Shown here one piece after another: positions 34,217 to 43,444 of a DNA stretch of 64,000 nt. Each line of letters opens with the position of its first letter. Position 1 is the first letter of the stretch. The notes below the pieces were generated by a model. That model was not told where the DNA came from and searched no databases. It worked only from the letters and a program-made list of their open reading frames with translations. Location: positions 1 through 64,000 of the forward strand of contig JANPIX010000024.1 in NCBI GenBank assembly GCA_031425195.1, given 5' to 3'. A program made the position numbers and the translations under genes. This DNA comes from JANPIX01 sp031425195 (GTDB lineage Bacteria > Pseudomonadota > Alphaproteobacteria > Rhodobacterales > Rhodobacteraceae).

Positions 34217-36291
34217 GCGGGCACCTGACCCACGATGGAAGGGCGCGCATCAAGCCCGATTTCATCGTAAGACAACACCGGGGTGGAAAGGCCTTTGGTC
34301 CCCAGAACCGTGCGCAGGAACCGCCGGCGCAGCGTAGAGGTGACAAGGGCGGCGCTAATGCCGCTTTCGGCGGCGCGGTTCAGCTTGTCTGCGAGGCCGG
34401 CGGCAAGCCGCCCGAACACTTCGGGGGGCAGCGCCACGTCGCGAAGCCCCCGGTCCGCGTCGATCTGATGGGCGGCAAAGGTCTTTTCCCACTCGGGCGA
34501 CAGCTGCACCAAAGGGATCGTTCCATCGGGGCGACGCAGTTCGGCCACCAGTTGAAAGCCCAGTCGTTGGCGCACATGTTCGCAGACGGATTCGGCCGCA
34601 CCCAACGGCCTACCTTCGGCAATCGCCTCCAGAATAAGCGGCAAGTTCCGGACCGACACCCGTTCGTCAAGCAAAAGCCGCAACACCGTCAAAAGCAGGT
34701 CGACGGGCACCTTGTCTGGCACCAGATCGTCAAGCAGGCGGCGGTTTGCTTCAGCGCGAACGGTGTCGGACACGTTGACGAATTCGTCAAGCAGGCGACG
34801 CAGGCCCTTCATTGTCAGAAGTCGCGCGAGGTTCCCTTTCATGACCTCCAGAAGGTGCGTCGCCAAAACTTCGGCAGGCGACACGACGGTCAGCCCGGCA
34901 AGAGCCGCAACATCCTGCTGATCCGGCGAAATCCAGCGGGCCGGCGCGCCATAGACAGGCTCGCGTACGTCAACGCCCGGGGGCGCATCAATGCCTTCAG
35001 CCAAAAGAGTAAGCACCCTGTCGGGCATCAGAACATCGCGAACCCGTTCAACCCCTTGCAGCCTGATGCGGTAGGCGCCCTTCGCCAGGGTAGGTTCGTC
35101 TGTGAGCCGCATTTCCGGCAAGATCAGGCCGAACGCGCTTGCAATATGGTTGCGCATGTTCTGGACACGAACGTCAAGCCCGGTGGCGGGGTCAAGAACC
35201 ATTGTCACAAGATCGGGCGCAAATTCGATATGGATATCATCGAAATCAAGGATGTCCCCCATCGACCGGCGCGCCGGGGCAAGCGGCAGGTCGGCCACCG
35301 GGGGGGCGGTGACGGACTGGCCCTTGCGGTACCCACGGTAAGCCGCAAATCCAAGCGCAAGCGCACCCGCCATGAATGGCACGAACGGCATGCCGGGCAC
35401 GATGGCGAACACCGCCATAAGGAACGCGACGGTCCCAAGGGCCGCGGGATAACGGCCGAGTTGCAAGAAGAACGAGACGTCCGCCGCCCCCGTGGCCCCG
35501 CCCCGCGTGAGCAACAGCGCGGCGGCGACCGAGATGATGACGGCCGGGATCTGGCTGACAAGCCCGTCGCCCACTGTCAGGATAGCATAAGTTTCGAACG
35601 CCTGCCCGACCGGCATGTCATGAAAGAATATCCCCATGATCAGGCCGACGACGATGTTCAGGCCAGTGATCATCAGACCGGCAATCGCATCGCCCTTGAC
35701 GAATTTGGAAGCCCCGTCGAGCGAGCCGAAAAACGTGGTTTCCGCAAGTTCCCGTTCGCGTCTGATCTTGGCTTCGGCATGGTCGATGGCGCCGGCGGCC
35801 ATGTCACTGTCGATGGCGAGCTGTTTGCCGGGCATTCCATCAAGTGCGAACCGGGCACCCACTTCGGCCATGCGGCCCGCGCCTTTGGTGATGACGATGA
35901 AGTTGACGATCATCAGCACGCAAAAGATGACAACACCAAGCAGGACATTGCCGCCCATGATGAAGTTGGCGAACCCTTCGATCACATGGCCTGCGGCGTC
36001 AGTGCCTGTGTGCCCCTGACCGATGATCAGTTTCGTAGACGACACGTTGAGCGACAGGCGCAGCATCAGCGACGCCAAAAGGATCGTGGGAAAGGCCGAA
36101 AAATCCAGTGGGCGTTCGATAAACAGCGTGATCGTGAGCATCAGGATCGCCAGCGCAAACGAGATTGCAAGCCCCATGTCGAGCACCCAGGCGGGTACGG
36201 GCAGCACCATCATGATGATCACGGCCATCAAGGCCAAAGCCAGCAGGATGGTCGGTCGGAACAGGTGGCGGAGCGCAAAGGGCGGGTTCAT
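34213..36291 (-). CDS. flhA: Flagellar export gate protein FlhA
   Basis: Large export-gate protein, 692 residues, the normal length. Eight hydrophobic helices occupy about residues 1-330, with the family signature DFSAFPTILLASLMLRLSLN and the FHIPEP-type loop (GARFALDGMPGKQLAIDSDM). The cytoplasmic substrate- and chaperone-docking domain follows. The ATG at 36291 lies five bases after the lytic transglycosylase stop. Confidence 0.97.
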   Translation of the reverse strand: MNPPFALRHLFRPTILLALALMAVIIMMVLPVPAWVLDMGLAISFALAILMLTITLFIERPLDFSAFPTILLASLMLRLSLNVSSTKLIIGQGHTGTDAAGHVIEGFANFIMGGNVLLGVVIFCVLMIVNFIVITKGAGRMAEVGARFALDGMPGKQLAIDSDMAAGAIDHAEAKIRRERELAETTFFGSLDGASKFVKGDAIAGLMITGLNIVVGLIMGIFFHDMPVGQAFETYAILTVGDGLVSQIPAVIISVAAALLLTRGGATGAADVSFFLQLGRYPAALGTVAFLMAVFAIVPGMPFVPFMAGALALGFAAYRGYRKGQSVTAPPVADLPLAPARRSMGDILDFDDIHIEFAPDLVTMVLDPATGLDVRVQNMRNHIASAFGLILPEMRLTDEPTLAKGAYRIRLQGVERVRDVLMPDRVLTLLAEGIDAPPGVDVREPVYGAPARWISPDQQDVAALAGLTVVSPAEVLATHLLEVMKGNLARLLTMKGLRRLLDEFVNVSDTVRAEANRRLLDDLVPDKVPVDLLLTVLRLLLDERVSVRNLPLILEAIAEGRPLGAAESVCEHVRQRLGFQLVAELRRPDGTIPLVQLSPEWEKTFAAHQIDADRGLRDVALPPEVFGRLAAGLADKLNRAAESGISAALVTSTLRRRFLRTVLGTKGLSTPVLSYDEIGLDARPSIVGQVPA

Positions 36292-36296
36292 CTGGC

Positions 36297-37019
36297 CTAA
36301 TCTCCGATGAGGCGGGGGCGGCCAGGTGCCCCGGGAAACAACGACCCACCACTGCCGCGACCCCCGACCTGAAACAGGGGGAACAGATTGATGCGGGCAG
36401 GCCCGGACTGGACCGAAGCGAGATCGAAGGCGGATGTATCGTCGGGCGGGCCGTTCCCGAGACTGGCATAAACGGCGTCAAAACGGGCGCGGTATCGTTC
36501 GGCATTTTCCGGCGTCGCAGAATGGTAGGCACCTGCCGCCAGCGACCAGTCGCCCAAATCACGGAAGTGGCCGACGAGCAGGTGGGCCGCATAGCGCGCG
36601 TTTGACACAGGATCGAGCATGTCGGCCACCGATGCAAAGGCCGCGGAATGCCAGCGATGATTCAACTGAAAACAGCCCAGATCGATGTTGGTCACGCCGG
36701 ACTGAAGCGCCAGCTGTGTGTGCGCCGCTGCTTCATCGACCGAATCGAACCACGAGGCGTTGCCGCCTTCATTCGTGACCCAGGGCCAGGGCGACAGTCC
36801 CTGACCGGACCGCGCACGTCCCGTTTCGGTCAGCGCAACGGCCCGCAGCACCGCAAGTGGCACACCGGTTTCGCGCGCGGCGATTTCTGCGGCCTGTTCG
36901 CACAACTGGGCCGGGCTGCCGGTGGCGAAAGCAGGATCAACCAGCAAGCAAACCGCAATCGCCGCTGGCAAAATATGGCCGGTGCCAAAACGATGTGGTC
37001 GTGAAAGACGTGGTGGCAT
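36297..37019 (-). CDS. Secreted lytic transglycosylase (SLT fold), flagellar locus
   Basis: Periplasmic peptidoglycan-cleaving enzyme, 240 residues. An N-terminal signal segment (HILPAAIAVCLLVDPAFA) is followed by the SLT pattern: catalytic glutamate in VALTETGR, then GVTNIDLGCFQLNHRWHSAA and the DPVSNARYAAHLL segment. The location between the 750-residue gene and flhA suggests that it opens the wall for the rod or the stator, a job done elsewhere by the C-terminal domain of FlgJ, which is missing here. Confidence 0.85.
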   Translation of the reverse strand: MPPRLSRPHRFGTGHILPAAIAVCLLVDPAFATGSPAQLCEQAAEIAARETGVPLAVLRAVALTETGRARSGQGLSPWPWVTNEGGNASWFDSVDEAAAHTQLALQSGVTNIDLGCFQLNHRWHSAAFASVADMLDPVSNARYAAHLLVGHFRDLGDWSLAAGAYHSATPENAERYRARFDAVYASLGNGPPDDTSAFDLASVQSGPARINLFPLFQVGGRGSGGSLFPGAPGRPRLIGD

Positions 37020-37091
37020 TCGTTTTCCCCAGGCCCTAACCGGGCTTGTCCAAACCTAAGCCCTTCTTCCTTTCCAAACGGTTAGCGATGT

Positions 37092-39344
37092 TCAGGGAGG
37101 GGCGGGATTTGTCACTTGGGCCAACAACTTGTCCACCGTTGCCCGCGCCCACTCACTTTCATCAAGCAAGGCCCGGCTGCGGGCAAGCGGGCCCAGACGG
37201 GTGGCACTGGCATCAGAAGTATTGGGCGCATCCGGCAAAGGGTTCGAAAGAAGGCTGGCAGCAGCAGACCATACGGGATCGGTATCAGCGGCAACCGATT
37301 TCCAGTCCTGGGCATGGCGGGCAGCGACGCGGGCGGCGTCGATGTCATTCAGGGCAACATACTGGCGCAGCACGGCGTCCTGATCGGCGATCAAGTCAAA
37401 GGCAGCGGCGCGCAGACGGTCTGCCGGTTCACCGATCAGCCCCGCCAGATGGCGCAGGGCGGTGGTGCCGTCACGCTGTGCAATTGCAATCTGCGCAGTA
37501 AGAAGTGCCGCTTCGTCATTGGCATCCTTGACGACAAGCCCGTCACTGGCACCCCCGTCCCCTTCTATTGGCACCCAGCGCGCAGCCGGTCCGGCAAGGC
37601 CAAGCGTCAAAAGCCGCCGGGCCAGACTTTCGGCCACCGATTTGGAAAGATCGGGTATTGGCGCCTTATCAGGAAGAACAGCAGATTGAAGCAGGGCGGA
37701 ATCGGAACCATGGTTTGCAAGAACCGCCCAGATTTCTGCCTGTAATGCGAAATCGTCTGGCCGTGCCGCGAAGGCAAGGTCGAACAGACCTGCCGACGCC
37801 TGCGCAAGGGCCAGCGCACGAAGAAGATCGGCTTCGATTTCGGTGCCCCGCCGTTCGTGCAGCAGTGCATCAAGCGCTGCAATCTGGTCGGCCGCAACAC
37901 CCTTGCCCTCCGCGATCCGCGCATCAACCAGAAGAATCAATGCCCGTTCCGCGGCGGGATCGTTGCCTTCGGCCAGTTCACCGAGTTCGATTTCTGCGGC
38001 AGCGGTGTCGCCCAGCGCATGGTTAACCTCGGCCTCGGCCAAGGCGACCCCGGTATCGTGCAGGGGCGTAGCACGTCTTGAAGCCTCGGTTATGGCGCGG
38101 GCGGTTTCGACGTCATTCGTGGTAAGGAAAGCGTTTGCAAGATCGGGGCCCAACTGGCGACGCAGATGGTCTGGCAGGGCGGAAAAGCCGCGAATGACCG
38201 CGCCTTTCTGCAGATCTGGAAGTTCGGTGAGGTCGGTCGCCGAAAGAGCGGCCCACATCGCGGCCGGTGTGTCACACATTGCCATGGGCGCGAAAAAGCT
38301 GGCCGGGTCGCCCACGCCGTCCAGCACATCGGCCATGGCGATCAGAAGGGGCGCGTCGTCAAGGGGGGCGTCAAAGGCCGCCAACAGCGCTTTTGCCTCC
38401 GCCCCGAAACCAAGCCAGACATAATATTTCGCGGCGCGGTCAAGGGCCGTGGGATCGACATCGTCGAATTCGCCGACGATCCCGGTTGTCACATTGGAAA
38501 GATGGCTGATGACGGGGCCGGGACGCCCCCAGCCGGCAAGATCAAGCTGGTCGGCCGTCGGACAGTTCGCGCCGTCGGCTGTCATGGTGTCACGCGCAAC
38601 ATCGGCCCCCCCCGGCAGAACGATCATACCCAGGTCTTCGCCGACCCGGATCTGACTTTGAAACGCGCTTTCGGGGGCGTTTGGCTGGGCGGCACTGTCT
38701 GCAGGCAGTTCCAGTGTCACGACGCCACGGGCCGAACCTTCGCTTAGCTTGCGCAGAAGATCATCGCGCAATGGCGAAGGCTGTGCAGTGTCATCGGGGA
38801 GGGGGAAGACTTGTGGCGCGGGCGGGAAGGACAGGTCACCAGCCTGCTGCGCCAGGGTCGGGAAAGACGCCCTGGCGGATGGCACGGTCGGACGTGACCT
38901 TGGGCGAACAATCTGCGCCTGGGCAAACGGTTTGACAGTCAAACCATCAAGCCCGTTTTCGAAGGACGATCCCGAAGGCGCGGGCCCATCGCGCACGTCA
39001 ATGACGAGGATGCCCGAGCCGAGTTCATAGGGAATGGCGTGGCAGGCACAGGCGATGCGCAGGTTCAATCCGCCCGTGTTGGGGTCGACCCAAACCGCAG
39101 ACACCCTGTTGCGCGACATAAGGCGAAAAACGTCCAAAACATCAAATCCGAGGGGTGGGCCGTCCAATGTCAAGGCGTACCCATCCTCTGTACGCCCGAA
39201 TGTCCAACCGCCCGTGGCGGTTTCGCCGATGCCGTTCAGCACCAGCCGAGAAAAGCCCGCATGTTCCCCGGACTGCACGCGAACCGGCGCCGCGGCGGCG
39301 AGGGCGGGGATGAGGAGTGCGCCAAAAAACGCCAGTCGTTTCAT
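37092..39344 (-). CDS. Large secreted AMIN-like/helical-repeat protein, unknown role, coupled to motA
   Basis: A 750-residue protein I do not recognise as a named family. It has a signal peptide (MKRLAFFGALLIPALAAAA), a beta-rich N-terminal part of about 100 residues (RVQSGEHAGFSRLVLNGIG, YALTLDGPPLGFDVLDVFRL) reminiscent of AMIN domains, a proline-rich linker to about residue 260, and then about 480 residues of alanine/leucine/aspartate-rich helices resembling TPR or Sel1-like repeats (ALAEAEVNHALGDTAAAEIE). Its start overlaps the motA stop by four bases and a lytic transglycosylase gene follows. A periplasmic role in anchoring or activating the MotAB stator, comparable to rhizobial MotC, is plausible but inferred only from context. 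Confidence 0.7.
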   Translation of the reverse strand: MKRLAFFGALLIPALAAAAPVRVQSGEHAGFSRLVLNGIGETATGGWTFGRTEDGYALTLDGPPLGFDVLDVFRLMSRNRVSAVWVDPNTGGLNLRIACACHAIPYELGSGILVIDVRDGPAPSGSSFENGLDGLTVKPFAQAQIVRPRSRPTVPSARASFPTLAQQAGDLSFPPAPQVFPLPDDTAQPSPLRDDLLRKLSEGSARGVVTLELPADSAAQPNAPESAFQSQIRVGEDLGMIVLPGGADVARDTMTADGANCPTADQLDLAGWGRPGPVISHLSNVTTGIVGEFDDVDPTALDRAAKYYVWLGFGAEAKALLAAFDAPLDDAPLLIAMADVLDGVGDPASFFAPMAMCDTPAAMWAALSATDLTELPDLQKGAVIRGFSALPDHLRRQLGPDLANAFLTTNDVETARAITEASRRATPLHDTGVALAEAEVNHALGDTAAAEIELGELAEGNDPAAERALILLVDARIAEGKGVAADQIAALDALLHERRGTEIEADLLRALALAQASAGLFDLAFAARPDDFALQAEIWAVLANHGSDSALLQSAVLPDKAPIPDLSKSVAESLARRLLTLGLAGPAARWVPIEGDGGASDGLVVKDANDEAALLTAQIAIAQRDGTTALRHLAGLIGEPADRLRAAAFDLIADQDAVLRQYVALNDIDAARVAARHAQDWKSVAADTDPVWSAAASLLSNPLPDAPNTSDASATRLGPLARSRALLDESEWARATVDKLLAQVTNPAPP

Positions 39345-40210
39345 GCCGCGTCCTGCTTGAGCGCGCGCAACGCCTCTTCAAGATCACCAAAACTTGGCCG
39401 GACATGGTGCGGCGTGTTCTGGCGACCAACTTCGATGCAGATGTTTGGGGCGTGGTTGTGAAGGTTTGCCACCAGTACCTCACGGATCAGGCTGTAGAAA
39501 TGACTGTCATCCTCCACCACGGCCTTCACGCGCGTGGCAAAAGGGCCGACAAGCCCGTAGGCCAGAAAAACACCAAGAAACGTACCGACAAGGGCACCAC
39601 CGATCATCTTGCCCAACACCTCGGGCGGCTGGTCGATGGCACCCATGGTCTTGATGACGCCAAGCACCGCCGCGACGATTCCCAACGCCGGAAGGGCGTC
39701 TGCCATGGTCTGGAGCGCATGGCTGGAATGCATCGCGTGGTTCTGGGCAGTTTCCATCCGCTTGTCCAAAACCTCTTCCACCTGATGGGGGTCGTCATAA
39801 TTCATCGACGCGGCGCGGAGGGTATCGCAAATCAGATCGACGGCATCGTGATCCTTCTGAATCTTTGCGTAGCGACCGAACACCGTAGAATCCTTGGGGT
39901 TTTCGATGTGCTCTTCCAGTGCCACGGGGTTTGTCTTGGCAATACGGATCAGTTCGAACAGCAGGCACAGCAGATCACGGTAATCGGCGGGCTTCCATTT
40001 CGGGCCCTTGAAAACCTTGGCCACGTCCTTGACGGTATGTTTGACCGCCGCGAAATCATTCGCCAGCAAAAAGGCCCCAAGCGAGGCACCGCCAATCATG
40101 ATCATCTCGAACGGGAGGGTTTTCAGGATGATGCCCATCTTGCCCCCGGCGAGGATATACCCGCCAAAAACCATGATGAAGATCACCGCAATTCCGATCA
40201 GGCCAAACAT
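39341..40210 (-). CDS. motA: Flagellar motor stator protein MotA
   Basis: Proton-channel stator subunit, 289 residues with four membrane helices. Conserved blocks: MIMIGGASLGAFLLAND, the cytoplasmic loop with ALPALGIVAAVLGVIKTMGA, and GTFLGVFLAYGLVGPFAT. It sits within a minus-strand operon between the MotE-like gene and the 750-residue gene; its partner motB is about 10 kb away at 50.3 kb. Confidence 0.96.
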   Translation of the reverse strand: MFGLIGIAVIFIMVFGGYILAGGKMGIILKTLPFEMIMIGGASLGAFLLANDFAAVKHTVKDVAKVFKGPKWKPADYRDLLCLLFELIRIAKTNPVALEEHIENPKDSTVFGRYAKIQKDHDAVDLICDTLRAASMNYDDPHQVEEVLDKRMETAQNHAMHSSHALQTMADALPALGIVAAVLGVIKTMGAIDQPPEVLGKMIGGALVGTFLGVFLAYGLVGPFATRVKAVVEDDSHFYSLIREVLVANLHNHAPNICIEVGRQNTPHHVRPSFGDLEEALRALKQDAA

Positions 40211-40288
40211 CGGCTTCCCCTTTGACTTCGAACCTGATCCTTGCCTGCGGCCTGTTAAAATTTCCTGACTGGCTGATGGTTTTATGGA

Positions 40289-40861
40289 TTATTCGGTGGG
40301 TACCTTGACATTGCGCCCGGCCAAAAGAACGCTGATGCCGTAAGCCGCCTCGGACGACATACCCGACATCACGGCGGCGGCAGCGTCGGGGCGCATACGG
40401 CCCAGAAAGCCGGCGGCGAATTCGGGATCCATCGCCTCGAACAGGGCGGCGGCATCCTTTGGTTTCATGGTTTCATACACTTCCGTCAGCCGCGAAAGAT
40501 CGGCCTCGGCGGCGCCGTCCGCGCGGGCGAGCGTCTCGGAAAGTTCTGCTTCGGCGGCAGTCAGCGCTGCCATCCGCGCCCCGATTGCCGCATCGGCAAG
40601 CGCCAGCGCGGCCAGCCTGTCCTGCAGGGCGGCTTCCTGCGCCTTCACCTCCGCCTCCCGCGCTGACAGGGCCTGCGCCAAAGCGAGCGGCGGTTCGGCG
40701 CATTGCGTGGCGCCTTCCTGCACCACCGCTTGTGGTGCAGGCTCGGTCGTATTTGCGAGCGCCTTGCCAACGCCTGAGCCCAGACGCAAGGCGGCTGACG
40801 TCGCAAGAAACAGCGCGATGATATAGACGGTTCCGCGCCCGCCCCGGTTTCTGCTGATCAT
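40289..40861 (-). CDS. MotE-like periplasmic protein with MgtE-N-type domain
   Basis: A 190-residue protein: one N-terminal membrane anchor (residues 12-28), an alanine/glutamate-rich coiled coil (about 58-120), then a C-terminal domain of the MgtE N-terminal type (YETMKPKDAAALFEAMDPEF, FLGRMRPDAAAAVMSGMSS). This architecture is that of MotE, which in Sinorhizobium acts as a periplasmic chaperone for the stator protein MotC. It overlaps the DUF6468-like gene by four bases and precedes motA. No MotC homologue is seen, but the adjacent 750-residue secreted protein could be the client. Confidence 0.72.
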   Translation of the reverse strand: MISRNRGGRGTVYIIALFLATSAALRLGSGVGKALANTTEPAPQAVVQEGATQCAEPPLALAQALSAREAEVKAQEAALQDRLAALALADAAIGARMAALTAAEAELSETLARADGAAEADLSRLTEVYETMKPKDAAALFEAMDPEFAAGFLGRMRPDAAAAVMSGMSSEAAYGISVLLAGRNVKVPTE

Positions 40862-41250
40862 TCGGCGGCCTCCATCGTGTCACGGGTGGAGCGTCGGCGG
40901 GTAAACCGCGGTCGGCGATCTTCATCGATGGGGGGCGTGCGTTCCGGCTGGGCCGCAGGGGGCGCGTCAGGCAGATCATGCATCGCGGCCATCAGAAGTT
41001 CCAACCGGGCCGCAACTGATTCTGCCCGGGTGGTCAGGGTGGCAAGTTGGCCCGCAGACCCAGTGGCCGCCCCCCGCGCCTGATCAAGAGCGCGGGTCAT
41101 GTCATCCACCTGCGCCGACAGAACCGCGATGGCACCACCCATCCCGGTTTCGAGCGTCGCAAAGGATTTCAACCGCGACCCGAGCACGGCGCAATAGATT
41201 GCAGCACCAACTGCCCCGGCCACCAACAGGATATCTGCGATAAGGTCCAT
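40858..41250 (-). CDS. DUF6468-like membrane protein next to fliL
   Basis: A 130-residue protein with one N-terminal transmembrane helix (ADILLVAGAVGAAIYCAVLG) followed by a helical region (MGGAIAVLSAQVDDMTRALD) and a charged, arginine-rich tail. Small proteins of this form lie beside fliL in many alphaproteobacterial flagellar loci (the DUF6468 group); no function is known. It is nine bases after fliL and overlaps the MotE-like gene. Confidence 0.6.
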   Translation of the reverse strand: MDLIADILLVAGAVGAAIYCAVLGSRLKSFATLETGMGGAIAVLSAQVDDMTRALDQARGAATGSAGQLATLTTRAESVAARLELLMAAMHDLPDAPPAAQPERTPPIDEDRRPRFTRRRSTRDTMEAAE

Positions 41251-41259
41251 CTTCGCCCC

Positions 41260-41745
41260 CTAGTTCAAAACGAATTCGGTGATCAGCAAGTCACGCACAC
41301 GCCCATCACCCGTAACTGTCTGAATCCGCCTCAACATCTGCGCGCGCAGGCGAACGAGGGCGGTCGGATCTTCAAGTTGCGTCACTTCGACGGCACGCAG
41401 ATAGCCATTGATGACGTCAAGGATGCGGGGCATCAGCAACGTCACTTCGGCAGCATATGGCTTTTCCACTTCAAGTTGCGATGTCATGCGCAGGTGCCCT
41501 GACGCAGATGCCGCGCCCAGCGATATGATGACCGAATCAATCGGGACAAAGGCGATATCGGGCAGCGATGGCAGATCGTGGTCACCACCCTCTGACGTGG
41601 GGGCGGCTGACAGAACCAGCCCCGAATAGGTTGCATAAAACCCGCCACCGCCTAGGAAAAGCGCAAGAATCAGCCCGAAAAGCATGGGCCGCTTTGATTT
41701 TTTGCTGGGCACTGCATCCTGCGAAACTGCTGCTTCGGCCATCAT
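41260..41745 (-). CDS. fliL: Flagellar basal-body protein FliL
   Basis: Single-pass inner-membrane protein that surrounds and helps the stator. 161 residues: cytoplasmic start, a hydrophobic helix (PMLFGLILALFLGGGGFYAT), and the periplasmic FliL domain ending DGRVRDLLITEFVLN. ATG 41745 (or 41742) follows CCGGAG. It heads the minus-strand motA-flhB operon and diverges from fliF across a CtrA-type site. A second FliL-family protein is at 24827-25366. Confidence 0.88.
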   Translation of the reverse strand: MMAEAAVSQDAVPSKKSKRPMLFGLILALFLGGGGFYATYSGLVLSAAPTSEGGDHDLPSLPDIAFVPIDSVIISLGAASASGHLRMTSQLEVEKPYAAEVTLLMPRILDVINGYLRAVEVTQLEDPTALVRLRAQMLRRIQTVTGDGRVRDLLITEFVLN

Positions 41746-41788
41746 CCACTCCGGCAAATCCGACCTGCCGTTGATAACCACAATCCCA

Positions 41789-41803
41789 CTAACCGATTGT
41801 TAA
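41789..41803. promoter_or_regulatory. CtrA-type site between fliL and fliF
   Basis: CTAA-CCGATTG-TTAA (TTAA-N7-TTAG on the other strand), seven of eight matches to the CtrA consensus, in the divergent gap of about 115 bases between two flagellar operons. Confidence 0.55.
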
Positions 41804-41860
41804 GCCCAATCCGCGAAAGCTGGTCCTGTCGGGCAGAAGCCCTTTCGTCGGAGCGTGAAC

Positions 41861-43444
41861 GTGCAGAACCTTTTGCAGCTTTGGTCCCAACTGTCCCTGA
41901 ACCGCCGCATGGTCGTGGTCGGGGCGACAATGGCGGTGTTTCTTGCTGTAATCGGGCTGTCGCGCATGGCCGCAACGCCAAATCTGTCGCTGCTATATGC
42001 CGGGCTTGACGGCACGGCGGCCGGACAGATTGTTGCGGTGCTGGAACAGCAGGGCGTGGATTTCAAGGTTCAGGGCGATTCCATTCTGGTGCCCGAAGCG
42101 CAGCGAGATGCCCTGCGTATGACGCTTGCCTCGCAGGGGCTTCCGGCGGTGGGGGCGGCTGGATACGAATTGCTGGATGGCATGTCGGGATTCAGCACGA
42201 CGTCGCAGATGTTCGATGCCGCCTACTGGCGCGCCAAGGAAGGCGAGCTTGCCCGCACAATTCTCGCAAACCCGCAGGTCCGGGCGGCGCGTGTGCATAT
42301 CGCCCAGACCCCGGCACAGGCCTTCCGGCGCGAGAATCAGCCGACGGCCAGCGTGACCCTGACCACGATGTCCGGCCAGATCGACGAAGGGCAGGCCCAG
42401 GCGCTTCGCCATCTTGTGGCGGCGGCTGTGTCGGGGATGCGGCCCGAGGATGTTGCAGTAATCGATTCCGTCGGCGGCCTTGTGTCGCTCCGCGGCGAGG
42501 ATGGTGGTCTGTCGGACGATGCCGAAGGGCGCGCCACCCTGCTGCGCCAGAACGTCGAACGGCTTTTGGCGGCACGCGTGGGGCCGGGACGTGCGGTTGT
42601 CGAGGTCAGCGTCGACCTTGTGACCGACAGCGAGCAGATTACCGAACGCACGTTTGATCCGCAGGGCCGCGTCGCGATTTCAACCGACACCGAGGAAACT
42701 TCCAACAGCGCGACAGAGCCAGGGGGCGAAGTCACGGTGGCATCGAACCTGCCCGAAGGCGACGCAGGCGCAGGCGGAACCGGCCGAAGCGAAGCCAGCG
42801 AAACACGCGAGCGGGTGAATTTCGAAGTGTCCGAAACACAGCGTGAAGTGGTCAAGGCCCCCGGATCGCTCCGCAAGATAAGTGTGGCGGTTCTGGTTGA
42901 CGGGCTGACGGTGGTTGCGGCCGATGGCACGGCCACGCTGGAACCCCGCCCGCCAGAAGAACTCGAGGTGCTGCGCGAGCTTGTCGCCTCGGCCGTAGGG
43001 CTTGACGAGGCTCGTGGCGATGTCCTGACACTTCGGTCCCTGGCGTTTGAACCGGCACTTGTGTCGGGAACACTGGTGGAGGCGGCGGGTCTATTTGGCA
43101 CGATAGGTTTGCCGGAAATCATGACGATGGCGCAGTTTCTGGTTCTTGCCATTGTTGCCCTGATCCTTGGATTGTTTGTTGTGCGGCCCGTTTTGACGCG
43201 CCCGCCCCTTGCGCTGGCGGGGCCGGGGGCGACGTTGGCCCTGCCGGGTGTTGGCGGGCGGCAAATGGCCCTGACCGGAGAAATTGACGACACCGGGGAT
43301 CTTTCAGGCTTGTCCGTGATTTCGCAGGACGACAGCGAAGACAACGATCCGGTCGCAAGACTGCGCAGGCTCATCCAGGAACGGCAGTCGGAATCGGTGG
43401 AAATTCTGCGCGGCTGGATGGAAGCCGCCGAGGAGCGCGGCTGA
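41861..43444 (+). CDS. fliF: Flagellar MS-ring protein FliF
   Basis: Forms the MS ring in the inner membrane, the base of the rotor and housing of the export gate. 527 residues with two transmembrane segments (about residues 20-38 and 425-445) around the periplasmic ring-building domains (PNLSLLYAGLDGTAAGQIVA, AAYWRAKEGELARTILANPQ). I chose GTG 41861 because GGAG at 41850-41853 is seven bases upstream; the GTG at 41855 is too close to it. The C-terminal tail should bind FliG, whose gene is not in this window. The stop overlaps the next gene as TGATG. Confidence 0.93.
   Translation: MQNLLQLWSQLSLNRRMVVVGATMAVFLAVIGLSRMAATPNLSLLYAGLDGTAAGQIVAVLEQQGVDFKVQGDSILVPEAQRDALRMTLASQGLPAVGAAGYELLDGMSGFSTTSQMFDAAYWRAKEGELARTILANPQVRAARVHIAQTPAQAFRRENQPTASVTLTTMSGQIDEGQAQALRHLVAAAVSGMRPEDVAVIDSVGGLVSLRGEDGGLSDDAEGRATLLRQNVERLLAARVGPGRAVVEVSVDLVTDSEQITERTFDPQGRVAISTDTEETSNSATEPGGEVTVASNLPEGDAGAGGTGRSEASETRERVNFEVSETQREVVKAPGSLRKISVAVLVDGLTVVAADGTATLEPRPPEELEVLRELVASAVGLDEARGDVLTLRSLAFEPALVSGTLVEAAGLFGTIGLPEIMTMAQFLVLAIVALILGLFVVRPVLTRPPLALAGPGATLALPGVGGRQMALTGEIDDTGDLSGLSVISQDDSEDNDPVARLRRLIQERQSESVEILRGWMEAAEERG

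Noticed and set aside
34468..36300. Long plus-strand open frame (about 610 codons) opposite flhA
   Set aside because: It is the complement of flhA, full of histidine, arginine and glutamine, and has no recognisable domain. FlhA on the minus strand is unmistakable.
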